Below, piece after piece: positions 52,135-60,839 of a DNA stretch of 64,000 bases. The stretch's first letter is position 1; each line of letters begins with the position of its first letter. The position numbers and the translations under genes are program-made. This DNA comes from Nitrosopolaris sp035691865 (GTDB lineage Archaea > Thermoproteota > Nitrososphaeria > Nitrososphaerales > Nitrososphaeraceae), in assembly GCA_035691865.1 (NCBI GenBank), contig DASSIM010000128.1, positions 8,507 through 72,506 of the forward strand, read 5' to 3'. The notes under the pieces were generated by a model. That model did no database searches, was not told where the DNA came from, and saw nothing but the letters and a program-made list of their open reading frames with translations.

Positions 52135-52302
52135 ATGCCACTCTGCAACTTACAATGTACTGCCCTTTTGATTCTGCCACATGGAACAGTTAGAAATGAA
52201 GGAATTTTCTTTCTGATGCTCATAATCCTAATTGCCTTGATCGTTGTAGCTATAGTCTTGCGAAAAAGGAGGAGCGAAAAAGACGTGCCAGAGATGGAGT
52301 AG
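52135..52302 (+). CDS. 55-residue single-span membrane protein
   Basis: A short frame with ATG 52135, a hydrophobic segment (FFLMLIILIALIVVAIVL) and a strongly basic then acidic C-terminal tail (RKRRSEKDVPEME). This positive-inside pattern favours a tail in the cytoplasm. A second in-frame ATG at 52216 would give 28 residues, which is nearly only the membrane helix and tail. It lies between tRNA-Cys and the fumarase gene. Confidence 0.5.
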   Translation: MPLCNLQCTALLILPHGTVRNEGIFFLMLIILIALIVVAIVLRKRRSEKDVPEME

Positions 52303-52452
52303 AAATCGTTGGGCGGCTACATCCGGCTACGCGGATGGTCGATTAAGCTATTAATCACAGACAGGGAGATCAATTTTCCTGGACATTCGGTGTTGCCGTC
52401 CCTGAGCTAGGTTGGTTTATTAACACTTGCTTGGCAATGCCACACACTGATT

Positions 52453-53841
52453 ATGTCTTTTAGAGTTGATAAAGACTCGCTGGGGGAGGTCAAGGTTCCA
52501 TCTGGAGCGTATTATGGTCCTTTTACAGTTAGAGCGTCTTTGCAGTATACCGTTACAGGAGAAAAGTCGCATCCTGACCTTATCCACGCATACGCGATGA
52601 TAAAGAGATCAGCTGCACTAGCGAACATGGAACTTAAGATCCTTGATAGAACTATAGCAAATGCGATCATAGAGAGCTGTGATGAAATTCTGGCAAACAA
52701 TTTGCAGGATCAATTCATAATAGACGCAATTAACTCTGGCGCAGGAACCGCACTCAATATGAATATTAATGAGGTCGTGGCTAACCGTGCTCTCGAGATC
52801 TTGGGAAAGCAAAAGGGCGAATATGGCGTCATCAGCCCCAACGATCACGTCAACATGTCCCAATCAAGTAACGACACATTTCCTACGGCGATGCATGTTG
52901 CTATTATATGTAATATTTTGTCAACAATTTCGGCAGTAAAGGATTTAATCAAATCGTTGGAGAGGAAAGCGATCGAATTCAAAGATGCAATAAAAATTGG
53001 CAGGACACATTTGATGGATGCCGTTCCAATAACTCTCGGGATAGAATTCGGAGAATATGCCTATTCGCTTGAAATCGCCAAGAAAAAATTGTATCAAGCT
53101 ATTGATAACCTCCTGTATGTTGGCCTAGGTGGCACCGCCGTTGGTACCGGTGTCAACTCACCGAAAGGATTCAGCAAAATTGCAATTAGACACCTTTCAG
53201 AAATATCTGGATTGGATTTAAAACTATCCCCGAATATCTATTATTGTTTGCAGAGTAAGTTCGACGTCGCAAACTGTTCGTCAGCTCTCCGTAATCTCGC
53301 CTTAGAGTTAATTAAAATGGCCAATGACTTAAGGTTAATGACCTCAGGTCCAAATGCCGGATTTGCGGAAATTGTTATCCCAGCGGTTCATGCTGGCTCT
53401 TCCATTATGCCCGGAAAGGTTAATCCCTCTCTTGCTGAATGTCTTAATATGATCTGCTTTAACATTGTCGGAAATGATGTGTCAGTCGCATTGGCTGCCC
53501 AGGCCGGGCAGTTCGAGCTCAATGTCATGCTACCCGGAATGACAAAAAATGTTTTAGATTCGGCCAAGATGTTAAAAAAGTTTTTGCCGACATTTGCAAA
53601 AAATATGGTAGACGGCATCGTAGCAAATTGGCAAACTATATCATCCCAAGTGGATAAGAGTCCGATTCTTGTCACTCTACTGAACCCGTATATTGGGTAC
53701 TTGAATGCAGCCGAGATCTACAAGGAATCCGTGAAAACCGGAATCACCGTTCGACAGCTCATTTTGAACAGAGGCTTAATGTCAAAAGAAGAGCTGGATC
53801 GGGTATTGTCAAAAGATAATCTCCTAGGTAGCAGGGATTAA
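52453..53841 (+). CDS. class II fumarate hydratase or aspartate ammonia-lyase
   Basis: The 462-residue protein belongs to the fumarase/aspartase superfamily. It begins FRVDKDSLGEVKVPSGAYYGPFTVRA, has SGAGTALNMNINEVVANRA, HVNMSQSSNDTFPTAMHVA, KIGRTHLMDAVPITLG, the GGTAVGTG loop, and the signature GSSIMPGKVNPSLAE. GPFTVRA replaces the usual GAQTQRA at the N terminus. It could serve the TCA/dicarboxylate cycle (fumarase) or aspartate metabolism; the sequence alone does not decide it. It is a single gene. Confidence 0.88.
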   Translation: MSFRVDKDSLGEVKVPSGAYYGPFTVRASLQYTVTGEKSHPDLIHAYAMIKRSAALANMELKILDRTIANAIIESCDEILANNLQDQFIIDAINSGAGTALNMNINEVVANRALEILGKQKGEYGVISPNDHVNMSQSSNDTFPTAMHVAIICNILSTISAVKDLIKSLERKAIEFKDAIKIGRTHLMDAVPITLGIEFGEYAYSLEIAKKKLYQAIDNLLYVGLGGTAVGTGVNSPKGFSKIAIRHLSEISGLDLKLSPNIYYCLQSKFDVANCSSALRNLALELIKMANDLRLMTSGPNAGFAEIVIPAVHAGSSIMPGKVNPSLAECLNMICFNIVGNDVSVALAAQAGQFELNVMLPGMTKNVLDSAKMLKKFLPTFAKNMVDGIVANWQTISSQVDKSPILVTLLNPYIGYLNAAEIYKESVKTGITVRQLILNRGLMSKEELDRVLSKDNLLGSRD

Positions 53842-54206
53842 AGTATTGATGCTTTCGGCACCAATTAAACATGCTGTGCACTGTTTAGTTTCTATATGTT
53901 CGATTTTGCTTGATTTGCTGTCTCATATGCCCCCTAGTTCTATCCGTGAGGTTGGACCATCTCTCCGGTTTTAGGATAACATTAACTGATTATCAAAAGT
54001 GTAGAACAGAAATGCTCCTATTCTAATAAATCTAACAAAGAGCTCCCAGAACAGTTTGGCCCTATTCGATTTCTTAAAATTGTCATTGTTTTGGCTCACC
54101 ACAAGTATCTGCCTGACTTTGGATTTGAAAGCTTTAGCGAATATCCTGCGTAGCATTGTAAAGCTCTACGTAACCTTCAATTATCAGCTTGACGATAGTT
54201 TTTTTG
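53842..54206. other. 365-bp intergenic region
   Basis: Holds no convincing gene. A minus-strand frame of 61 codons (53971-54156) is basic then hydrophobic, but lacks a ribosome-binding site and I do not call it. No RNA or repeat structure is seen. Confidence 0.4.
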
Positions 54207-54704
54207 ATGGGTGAAAGATTAAGAGACATACGAGAAACAACTTCTGATGCGGTATCGATAATTCGTGAACTCGGGGCGCCCGGAGTTCAAGGATCTCTAG
54301 GTAAAATCTTGGAAACAACAAAGGCCGCAACAGAGATCGTGCACGCGCTCAAGGAACCTGAATTTGTCAAGAACATTGAGAATCTCAGACTGACTAGTGA
54401 ATCTCTGCGGGATGCCACAATCAAAATTGAGAACACTATTCGTGAGATGAAGCAAACTGGAGTCTTCGAACAGGCGAGAGAAGCCATACGGACTGCAAAC
54501 AATGTCTTGGACTCTGTCTCCAATAACAAGGATTTTGGCGAGATAAACGAAGTATTGAAGGAGACGTTGAGCTCGATTAGAGCGCTCGTCGACGAGCTAA
54601 AACTTATTGTAGTCTCTTCCAAAAAAACAGGTATGCTCAACAATGCCGCGGCCGTAGTGAAAGAATCATCTGATATCTATCAAAACATTACTAGTTCAAA
54701 ATAG
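54207..54704 (+). CDS. coiled-coil hypothetical protein
   Basis: From ATG 54207 (GERLRDIRETTSDAVSIIREL) a 165-residue, entirely helical, charged protein with repeated short heptad-like segments (ESLRDATIKIENTIREMKQ, EAIRTANNVLDSVSNNKDFGEINEVLKETLSSIRALVDELK), reminiscent of the signalling helices of chemoreceptors or of methyl-accepting fragments, but with no membrane span. The frame runs a few codons further up. Function unknown. It converges on the VIT-family gene. Confidence 0.65.
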   Translation: MGERLRDIRETTSDAVSIIRELGAPGVQGSLGKILETTKAATEIVHALKEPEFVKNIENLRLTSESLRDATIKIENTIREMKQTGVFEQAREAIRTANNVLDSVSNNKDFGEINEVLKETLSSIRALVDELKLIVVSSKKTGMLNNAAAVVKESSDIYQNITSSK

Positions 54705-54739
54705 GACTACTCTAATTCCATTAGAATAATGCTAGCCTA

Positions 54740-55480
54740 TCATCCTCCTCCCACGTTAACAAGGCCAATCTTGACAAGTTCGGCTCCTATACCGTAGCCA
54801 ACAAGCGCTACGCCAGTTCCTAACCCTGCCATCTCAATACCACCTTTGAACCAGTTCTTCTTTGCCATGCGACCTTTTATGGCACCTACTATAAACGACG
54901 AAACTACACTGACTCCTATTGCTATCGCTATTGATATGCCTGACGAAATTAATCCACCTTTGACGGCAAAGTATGGCAAGATAGGGAGAATGCCACCCAG
55001 CAAGAAAGCACCAAACATGACCAGCGCACCCTTGAAAGGGCTTCCCAATATTTCCAAGTTTAGGCCTAACTCTTCTGTTAACATCGTCTTGAGCCAGACA
55101 TCCTTATTTGATGTAATTTTATCGACGACTTTTTGTAGATCGTCTCCTTGAAAGCCTTTGGCCTTGTATATATCAACTATTTCCTGACGCTCCTTGTTAG
55201 GTAGATTTTCAATTTCGAACTCTTCTCGTCTTATTTCTGATTCTAATATCTCTCTCTGAGATTTGACTGCCAAGTAATTCTGGACCGCCATTGCTTTGGC
55301 CCCGGTAAACATACCGACTAAGGCAGCCAAAATCACAACGTCTGCTGAAATTTGTGCTCCTCCCACGCCGGCAACGATGCCTAAGGATGTGTTTATGCCA
55401 TCACCAAATCCGAAGACTATGTCCCGGATGTAGCTGCTTGCCTTTATGTGGGGCTCGATATGAGTAGAACCCTTAATCAA
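54740..55480 (-). CDS. VIT1/CCC1 family membrane transporter
   Basis: The 246-residue membrane protein starts with HIKASSYIRDIVFGFGDGINTSLGIVAGVGGA, the VIT/CCC1 signature. Membrane segments lie at about 40-60, 145-165, 170-190 and 215-240, with a cytoplasmic helical hairpin (MAVQNYLAVKSQREILESEIRREEFEIENLPNKERQEIVDIY) carrying metal-binding glutamates. The family moves Fe2+ or Mn2+ across membranes. It may cooperate with iron storage such as the distant DPSL protein. Confidence 0.87.
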   Translation of the reverse strand: MIKGSTHIEPHIKASSYIRDIVFGFGDGINTSLGIVAGVGGAQISADVVILAALVGMFTGAKAMAVQNYLAVKSQREILESEIRREEFEIENLPNKERQEIVDIYKAKGFQGDDLQKVVDKITSNKDVWLKTMLTEELGLNLEILGSPFKGALVMFGAFLLGGILPILPYFAVKGGLISSGISIAIAIGVSVVSSFIVGAIKGRMAKKNWFKGGIEMAGLGTGVALVGYGIGAELVKIGLVNVGGG

Positions 55481-55688
55481 CTTCTATCCAGTTATTTTGT
55501 CATTTCTAGATATATTACATTAACGCTGAATATAGATAGCTTCCATTCGGTATCAATCGGGCAGAGACGAGGAATGACGGCTAGCGGTTTTTGATGTCCC
55601 ACCAAGAGACCAGGGCCTGAGGTCCGTAAAACCTGTTTATATAATCCACAGCTGTTACCTAATGACATCTTCCAGCAAACCCAAGTAC

Positions 55689-56027
55689 TCACCTAGACAG
55701 ATAATCTTGTAACTCGATAAGAGTGCGACATATCAAAGATGCGTACCCAACATAATTAGATAGGAAGTCGGCTGCGGATTTCAATGCTTCGGTGCCTCTA
55801 TACCCTTCATCATATTTCATTTCTACAATTCCCTTATCTGTCTTAATTAGGACGGTGATCAATGAATAAATGCCCAAATATGGGTCGCTCGATTCGATAT
55901 ATTGCCGTAATTCTATTCGTTGTACGATGAATCCCTGGTTTTCACTCCTGCCGTTTTCTAAAAGAGATATGATAGCTTCAGGTTCTTTGTCTGTTCTATT
56001 ATCTGAAATGTCGATTTTCTTGATCAT
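55689..56027 (-). CDS. hypothetical protein linked to PurF-like gene
   Basis: A 112-residue protein with mixed alpha/beta character: GFIVQRIELRQYIESSDPYLGIYSLITVLIKTDKGIVEMKYDEGYRGTEALKSAADFLSNYVGYASLI. It starts 6 bp downstream of the stop of the PurF-like gene, so the two are almost surely co-transcribed. I do not recognise a family. A 208-bp gap with no clear feature separates it from the VIT gene. Confidence 0.65.
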   Translation of the reverse strand: MIKKIDISDNRTDKEPEAIISLLENGRSENQGFIVQRIELRQYIESSDPYLGIYSLITVLIKTDKGIVEMKYDEGYRGTEALKSAADFLSNYVGYASLICRTLIELQDYLSR

Positions 56028-56033
56028 TTCAGC

Positions 56034-57416
56034 CTACTTGTGATAATCCAAAAATCTTACCCATTCTGGGAACCACAAATTATTTTCAGGTACGCCTATC
56101 CCACGTGCCAGTATTTCTGGACTATTGTAATATAGGGCATTGGCTCCTATTTCCTTGTTTACACTTTCGTTTAGTTCCTCTATGGATGACACTTTGCCGA
56201 CGTACTTGTTTGCAATCAGTTCCCTGTTTTGGGTGTACAAACCAACCTGCCTGCCATCAGCAGTAGGAACATAACTCACCAATATGAGAATAGAATTCAC
56301 CCCGGCCTTGCGCAGATAATAAATTGTTTCTCGGGCAGTGCTGCCGGTCTGGATTGTGCCTTGCACAGACGCTATGTTTTTATTGCGAACTCGGTCTTGA
56401 ATAATGAATTTGAGTGACTTCCCTGTGCTGAGTAACTTGTTTTTGCTGACCTGTTCAGAGAAATCGATCATATGGTCCGCGTCATCGTACCGATCCTTTA
56501 TTATTCCTTCTGCCATTTTGAATTTTCTCCAGATGTTTTGATATCTAATGCTAAAACCGAGTGTCATGGGACGGGTATAGTCTGGCTCGGCGTACGCAGA
56601 ATCAATTTCTTGTCCTGTTTTACATCCTAGAAAGTCGGCTTGTTCTCTTCCAATATTTTTTCTGATTTCATATATACTCTTGTTGTTGAATAATGAAGTG
56701 ACATGTGACTCTCTAATGAATTCAAATGGATCCATCAGTATCCTTTCGCGTGGCAAATTTGTCAATACCTGTTCGACTCCTCCTTTACGCAATGCAATCA
56801 GCGCACCTGCTCGTATGTCATGGAACCTCATGTCTTTTAGCGATGTCTGTAAAGAATTTTCCGAAGCGACAATGCTTAGTGTTTTGCTTTTGTTAGATCC
56901 AATAACGAGTGGTTTGAAACCAGTACTGTTTCTAAAGGCATAGATGTCATCATTGATTTTAAATATCAAATTTCCACGGAGGTGTCTATCTAAGAATTCC
57001 GCAGCTCTTTCAGGCTGTTGTCGTTCGATTAACAATTTTGTAAAGATGTGATAAATCTTATAGAGAGAATCAGAGTCTTTCGCAAGTCCAATCAGCGGGT
57101 GTAGGTGAAGCTTTTCCGTGTCAACAAAAAAACCATCAAGAGCTACTTGGATTGCGTGCATGCTATGGAATTGTGGCGATCTTTTTGATAGATATCCGAT
57201 TACGTTCTTACCGATTAATTTCTCCTTTCGTGCAAGTAACGATATCTTATCATCAAATGGTAAGGACCCTTCTCCACCTATGCCTTTCTTTGATACTATT
57301 ATTTTCCAGTAAGCTTTTCCTCTGTGTTGGAGCATCCGCATACAATGCGACAGCAGATAAAGAAGATTGTTGCTCACAGATGCATTAGTCGTGTTAATAG
57401 CAACAATTCCGGCCAA
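56034..57416 (-). CDS. PurF-like protein with both active sites degenerate (putative pseudoenzyme)
   Basis: The 460-residue protein aligns along its length with glutamine PRPP amidotransferase: LQHRGKAYWKI, IGKNVIGYLSK, FRNSTGFKPLVIGSNKSKTLSIVASENSLQ, IRAGALIALRKGG, EIRKNIGREQAD, ETIYYLRKAGVNSILILVSYVPTADG, SIEELNESVNKEIGANALYY. However the N terminus reads MAGIVAI where PurF has the catalytic Cys (CGIVGI), the glutaminase HNG motif is LDGFF, and the PRPP-binding loop DDSIVRGTT reads VQGTIQTGSTARE. It can thus have neither ordinary glutaminase nor PRPP transferase activity. A true PurF must be elsewhere. It may bind a partner or ligand. Confidence 0.85.
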   Translation of the reverse strand: MAGIVAINTTNASVSNNLLYLLSHCMRMLQHRGKAYWKIIVSKKGIGGEGSLPFDDKISLLARKEKLIGKNVIGYLSKRSPQFHSMHAIQVALDGFFVDTEKLHLHPLIGLAKDSDSLYKIYHIFTKLLIERQQPERAAEFLDRHLRGNLIFKINDDIYAFRNSTGFKPLVIGSNKSKTLSIVASENSLQTSLKDMRFHDIRAGALIALRKGGVEQVLTNLPRERILMDPFEFIRESHVTSLFNNKSIYEIRKNIGREQADFLGCKTGQEIDSAYAEPDYTRPMTLGFSIRYQNIWRKFKMAEGIIKDRYDDADHMIDFSEQVSKNKLLSTGKSLKFIIQDRVRNKNIASVQGTIQTGSTARETIYYLRKAGVNSILILVSYVPTADGRQVGLYTQNRELIANKYVGKVSSIEELNESVNKEIGANALYYNSPEILARGIGVPENNLWFPEWVRFLDYHK

Positions 57417-57527
57417 TATTCGGATCCCAGCTGAAATCTGACCGATGTTATTTAAATATCTGTTTCTTATCGTTTGTGATCTGCGGAGATTTGAAAGACA
57501 TTAATTCGGGTTGACTTTATATCCTAC

Positions 57528-58730
57528 ATGCTCATTGGTCTCATAGGGAAAGCCAATGTTGGCAAGTCTACATTCTTCAATGCGGCTACCCAACTAGAAG
57601 TGCCAACAGCTAACTACCCTTTTACTAGTATCAAGTCGAATGTGGGCACGACTTACTCAAAAATAAAATGTGTATGCAAGGAGTTTCAAGTTCAGGACAA
57701 TCCAATTCATTCTATATGCATCGAAGGTATTCGATTTATACCCCTAAAATTGATTGACGTTCCTGGTCTTGTAGAGGGTGCGCATCAAGGCAGAGGACTC
57801 GGCAATAGGTTTCTCGACGATGCGCGTCAAGCAGACGCGTTAATTCACGTGATCGACGCTTCGGCATCGACAGACAGAGAAGGAAAGCCGGTGCGGGCAG
57901 GGACAGCAGATCCATTATCTGATATTAAATTTGTAGAGGAGGAATTTGATTATTGGCTTCTGTCTATTGTGGGAAGAGAATGGACAAAGGTACTCAGAGA
58001 GGCAGAGAATCAAGTACAAAAAGTGGGGCAACTTATTGCAAAAAGGTTGTCAGGACTAGCCATTCAAGAAAGATCTATTTTTGAAGTTCTGACTGAAACT
58101 GGAATTTACAACAAGAAACCAGTGAATTGGACACAACAAGACCTTTTAGAGTTCTGCCAGAAGATCAGGTTAAAAAGCAAGCCTGTCATAATAGCCGCAA
58201 ACAAAGCTGACTTGCAATCTGCAAATGGTGTTATTGCAGAGATCAAAAGCAATAGACCCGAGGTTATTCCTTGTTCTGCAGAGGCTGAAACATTGCTAAG
58301 GAGGGCTGCAAAACGTGGCGTCCTGAAATACCTTCCTGGAGATAATTCATTCGAAATAAAACCCGGCAATTCATTAAGTGACGACCAGAAAAAAGGCTTA
58401 GAGCTCGTGAAGTCTCTACTTGTCAGATACGGATCTACTGGTGTGCAAGACGCCATCAATCATGTGTGCTTTGGGCTATTGAAATTCATCGTGGTTTATC
58501 CTGTCGAAGATGAAGTCAGACTAACAGATAAGAAAGGGAACGTACTCCCAGATGCACGGCTCGTTCCCCAAGATTCTACTGCAAAGGATTTGGCCCGCCT
58601 AATTCACGAAGATCTAGCGAAGGGTTTTCTATATGCTATAGATGTTAGGACCAAGCACAGACTCGGAGCTGAGCACAAGCTAAAAAACAATGATATCATC
58701 AAGATAGTTTCTGCGACGAGCAGGGGATAA
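57528..58730 (+). CDS. YchF/OLA1-type GTPase with TGS domain
   Basis: Translation-factor class P-loop NTPase. The 400 residues comprise G1 GLIGKANVGKSTFFNA (3-18), G2 TSIKSNVGTTY, G3 DVPGLVEGAHQGRGLGNRFLDDAR, and G4 NKAD. A helical insertion follows, and the C-terminal TGS domain ends VKSLLVRYGSTGVQDAI...KGNVLPDARLVPQDSTAKDLARLIHEDLAKGFLYAIDVRTKHRLGAEHKLKNNDIIKIVSA. The archaeal clade usually binds GTP. It is followed closely by kae1 (15 bp). Confidence 0.92.
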   Translation: MLIGLIGKANVGKSTFFNAATQLEVPTANYPFTSIKSNVGTTYSKIKCVCKEFQVQDNPIHSICIEGIRFIPLKLIDVPGLVEGAHQGRGLGNRFLDDARQADALIHVIDASASTDREGKPVRAGTADPLSDIKFVEEEFDYWLLSIVGREWTKVLREAENQVQKVGQLIAKRLSGLAIQERSIFEVLTETGIYNKKPVNWTQQDLLEFCQKIRLKSKPVIIAANKADLQSANGVIAEIKSNRPEVIPCSAEAETLLRRAAKRGVLKYLPGDNSFEIKPGNSLSDDQKKGLELVKSLLVRYGSTGVQDAINHVCFGLLKFIVVYPVEDEVRLTDKKGNVLPDARLVPQDSTAKDLARLIHEDLAKGFLYAIDVRTKHRLGAEHKLKNNDIIKIVSATSRG

Positions 58731-58744
58731 AGCTAACAAAGAAT

Positions 58745-59767
58745 ATGCTCTGTCTTGGAATTGAAAGCACAGCCCATACTTTTGGGTGCTCGATAGTAGA
58801 ATCCTGTTGTACCAGTAGTATTATTAGAGGTCGAATAGTTTCAGACTCGCGTGATGTTTACAAGCCCACTGGGGGTTCAGGGATTCACCCCAGAGATGCC
58901 TCGAGACATCATTGTGAAATTTCGGACCAGGTATTCAGAGATACATTAAGAGTCGCCAAGCTCTCAATTGAAGACATAGATGTCATTTCATATTCAGCTG
59001 GTCCTGGGCTCGGGCCTTGTCTGAGGGTTGGAGCCGTAATTGCTAGGACCCTTGCTGCTTTTCATGACAAGCCTCTTGTTCCGGTTAATCATGCGCTTGG
59101 CCACGTAGAACTTGGTGCAATGCTTACCGGCGCTGATGATCCATTGGTTTTATTGGTTTCCGGTGGACATACCATGATATTGGCTTTTTCGGAACATAGA
59201 TGGAGAATTTTCGGCGAGACCCTTGATATCACAATTGGGCAGTTGTTGGACCAGTTTGGAAGACATCTAGGGTTCTCATCACCTTGCGGTGACAGGATTG
59301 AACGATTGGCTTCCCAATCGTCAGGTAACTATCAATCCTTACCGTATGTGGTAAAAGGCAATGATGTTTCATTTTCTGGTTTGCTTACTGCAGCTATTCG
59401 TGCTGTGTCAGACCAAGGCAATGAACTCGAATGCGGAGACGTCTCCTACTCTTTGCAGGAGACGGCATTTTCGATGATCACTGAAGCAGTTGAACGAGCT
59501 CTTTCGTTCACATCAAAAAGACAATTTTTGATTGTAGGAGGAGTGGCAGCGAATAATAGATTAGCAAGGATGCTCAAGATCGCTTGTGAAAGACAATCCA
59601 GCAAATTCTACCTCTGCCCTGCTGAATATGCAGGAGATAACGGAGCACAGATCGCTTGGGCAGGAATGCTTCAATATATGACTACGAGAAAGAATGTCGA
59701 AATTGAAGAGGCATTGGTATATCAATCATGGCGCATCGATGAGGTAGAGGTCTCTTGGACCAGATAA
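58745..59767 (+). CDS. kae1: KEOPS complex subunit Kae1 (tRNA threonylcarbamoyltransferase)
   Basis: Transfers threonylcarbamoyl to adenosine 37 of ANN-decoding tRNAs. The 340-residue ASKHA-fold protein has CLGIESTAHTFG at the start, SAGPGLGPCLRVG, the metal-binding NHALGHVELGA, LLVSGGHT, LDQFGRHLGFSSPCG, and at the C terminus VGGVAANNRLARML and YAGDNGAQIAWAG. It is not fused to Bud32, which is a separate gene 360 bp downstream, with an antisense gene between. Confidence 0.95.
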   Translation: MLCLGIESTAHTFGCSIVESCCTSSIIRGRIVSDSRDVYKPTGGSGIHPRDASRHHCEISDQVFRDTLRVAKLSIEDIDVISYSAGPGLGPCLRVGAVIARTLAAFHDKPLVPVNHALGHVELGAMLTGADDPLVLLVSGGHTMILAFSEHRWRIFGETLDITIGQLLDQFGRHLGFSSPCGDRIERLASQSSGNYQSLPYVVKGNDVSFSGLLTAAIRAVSDQGNELECGDVSYSLQETAFSMITEAVERALSFTSKRQFLIVGGVAANNRLARMLKIACERQSSKFYLCPAEYAGDNGAQIAWAGMLQYMTTRKNVEIEEALVYQSWRIDEVEVSWTR

Positions 59768-60100
59768 TTAAATGGAACTTTTCTGAGCTTTTATTTGTTC
59801 CTCGATAGCCTTTGCCCACTTGCGATTGTTATAGACGCCAAACTTGTACACCGCACCATTCGCAACAAGAACAAGCTTGGTTGCAATGATTCCTTCAATT
59901 TTAACTGACTCTATTTTGTCGAGAGGAATATTCAGCGCAGTTCTTTCAGTACTTTTTGAAAGCGTCAACAAAGTTCCCTTTGTCGTCTCAAATATGATCC
60001 GTTGGTTAGTCAGCATGAGTATCCCGTTTTTCAATTTATCTTCTGCGCAGTCCTCATCAAGAATTCTCCTCTCGCCAGCTCTAGGCTCAACAGGACTCAT
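59768..60100 (-). CDS. bacterial-type PH-domain protein
   Basis: A 110-residue protein with the PH/GRAM-like pattern: NGILMLTNQRIIFETTKGTLLTLSKSTERTALNIPLDKIESVKIEGIIATKLVLVANGAVYKFGVYNNRKWAKAIEEQIKA. These folds act as adaptors or membrane-surface binders. It starts with ATG 60100 and lies antisense between kae1 and bud32, ending next to the kae1 stop. Confidence 0.75.
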   Translation of the reverse strand: MSPVEPRAGERRILDEDCAEDKLKNGILMLTNQRIIFETTKGTLLTLSKSTERTALNIPLDKIESVKIEGIIATKLVLVANGAVYKFGVYNNRKWAKAIEEQIKAQKSSI

Positions 60101-60126
60101 GTTTTTATGCTCTATGTTCTCGCTAT

Positions 60127-60789
60127 ATTACTATTGCAGCATTCAGAAAAAAAACGTTAATCAAAAAAGGGGCAGAGGCTAACATTTACATCACGGATTG
60201 GTATGGTAGAAAAGCAATAACGAAAGTTAGAGTAGTCAAGACATACCTGCATAAGTCCCTTGATTCAGAAATCCGCAAGCGCCGAACTTTTCAGGAGGCC
60301 CACATGTTATCAGTCGCAAAGAGTGCGGGGGTCATCTCCCCATTTGTATATTTCATAGATCCGGTGAAATGCGAAATAGTAATGGAGTTCATACCAGGCA
60401 AGAATGCTAAAGAGATAATGAATGATGGCCTGTCAAGACAAATGGGAAAATATGTCGGCTTGCTTCATATGAGGAATATTGTCCATGGAGATCTGACCAC
60501 CTCCAATTTTATTGTCGGAAACAGATTAGTTCTGGTCGATTTTGGATTATCCTTTTACTCAGAACGTCTTGAAGACAAAGCGGTTGATTTAAGGCTTATA
60601 AAAGAGGTTTATAACAGTGCCCACTTTGCCTTGTTTGAATCCCTTTTCGAAAACTTCTTGACTGGTTATTCGGATATAATGACTAGAAGAGGAACGAGAA
60701 AGGTCTTGGAAAAAGTTGCAGATATTGAAAGACGTGGCAGATATGCGCCTCACCTAAACGAGCCAGAGAAATTTAGGCAGTTACTGTAA
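60127..60789 (+). CDS. bud32: KEOPS complex kinase Bud32, non-standard start codon
   Basis: Small protein kinase/ATPase that activates Kae1. The first ATG in frame (60304) would remove the N-lobe, but the frame is open back to 60088 and encodes LIKKGAEANIYITDWYGRKAITKVRVVKTYLHKSLDSEIRKRRTFQEA, the Bud32 glycine-rich and lysine region. No ATG, GTG or TTG occurs there; ATT at 60127 or 60133 is the likely start. The catalytic loop is HGDLTTSNF, the DFG is DFGLSF, and RGRYAPH is at the end. A TTTTATGC element at ~60104 could direct a leaderless transcript. Confidence 0.85.
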   Translation: MTIAAFRKKTLIKKGAEANIYITDWYGRKAITKVRVVKTYLHKSLDSEIRKRRTFQEAHMLSVAKSAGVISPFVYFIDPVKCEIVMEFIPGKNAKEIMNDGLSRQMGKYVGLLHMRNIVHGDLTTSNFIVGNRLVLVDFGLSFYSERLEDKAVDLRLIKEVYNSAHFALFESLFENFLTGYSDIMTRRGTRKVLEKVADIERRGRYAPHLNEPEKFRQLL

Positions 60790-60839
60790 ACGAGGAATTA
60801 CACTTGTTGTATTCGGTCTGTCCTGGCTATATTTGCCGA

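Noticed and set aside
53971..54156. 61-codon minus-strand frame, basic then hydrophobic
   Set aside because: No ribosome-binding site and no recognisable feature beyond composition; insufficient support.
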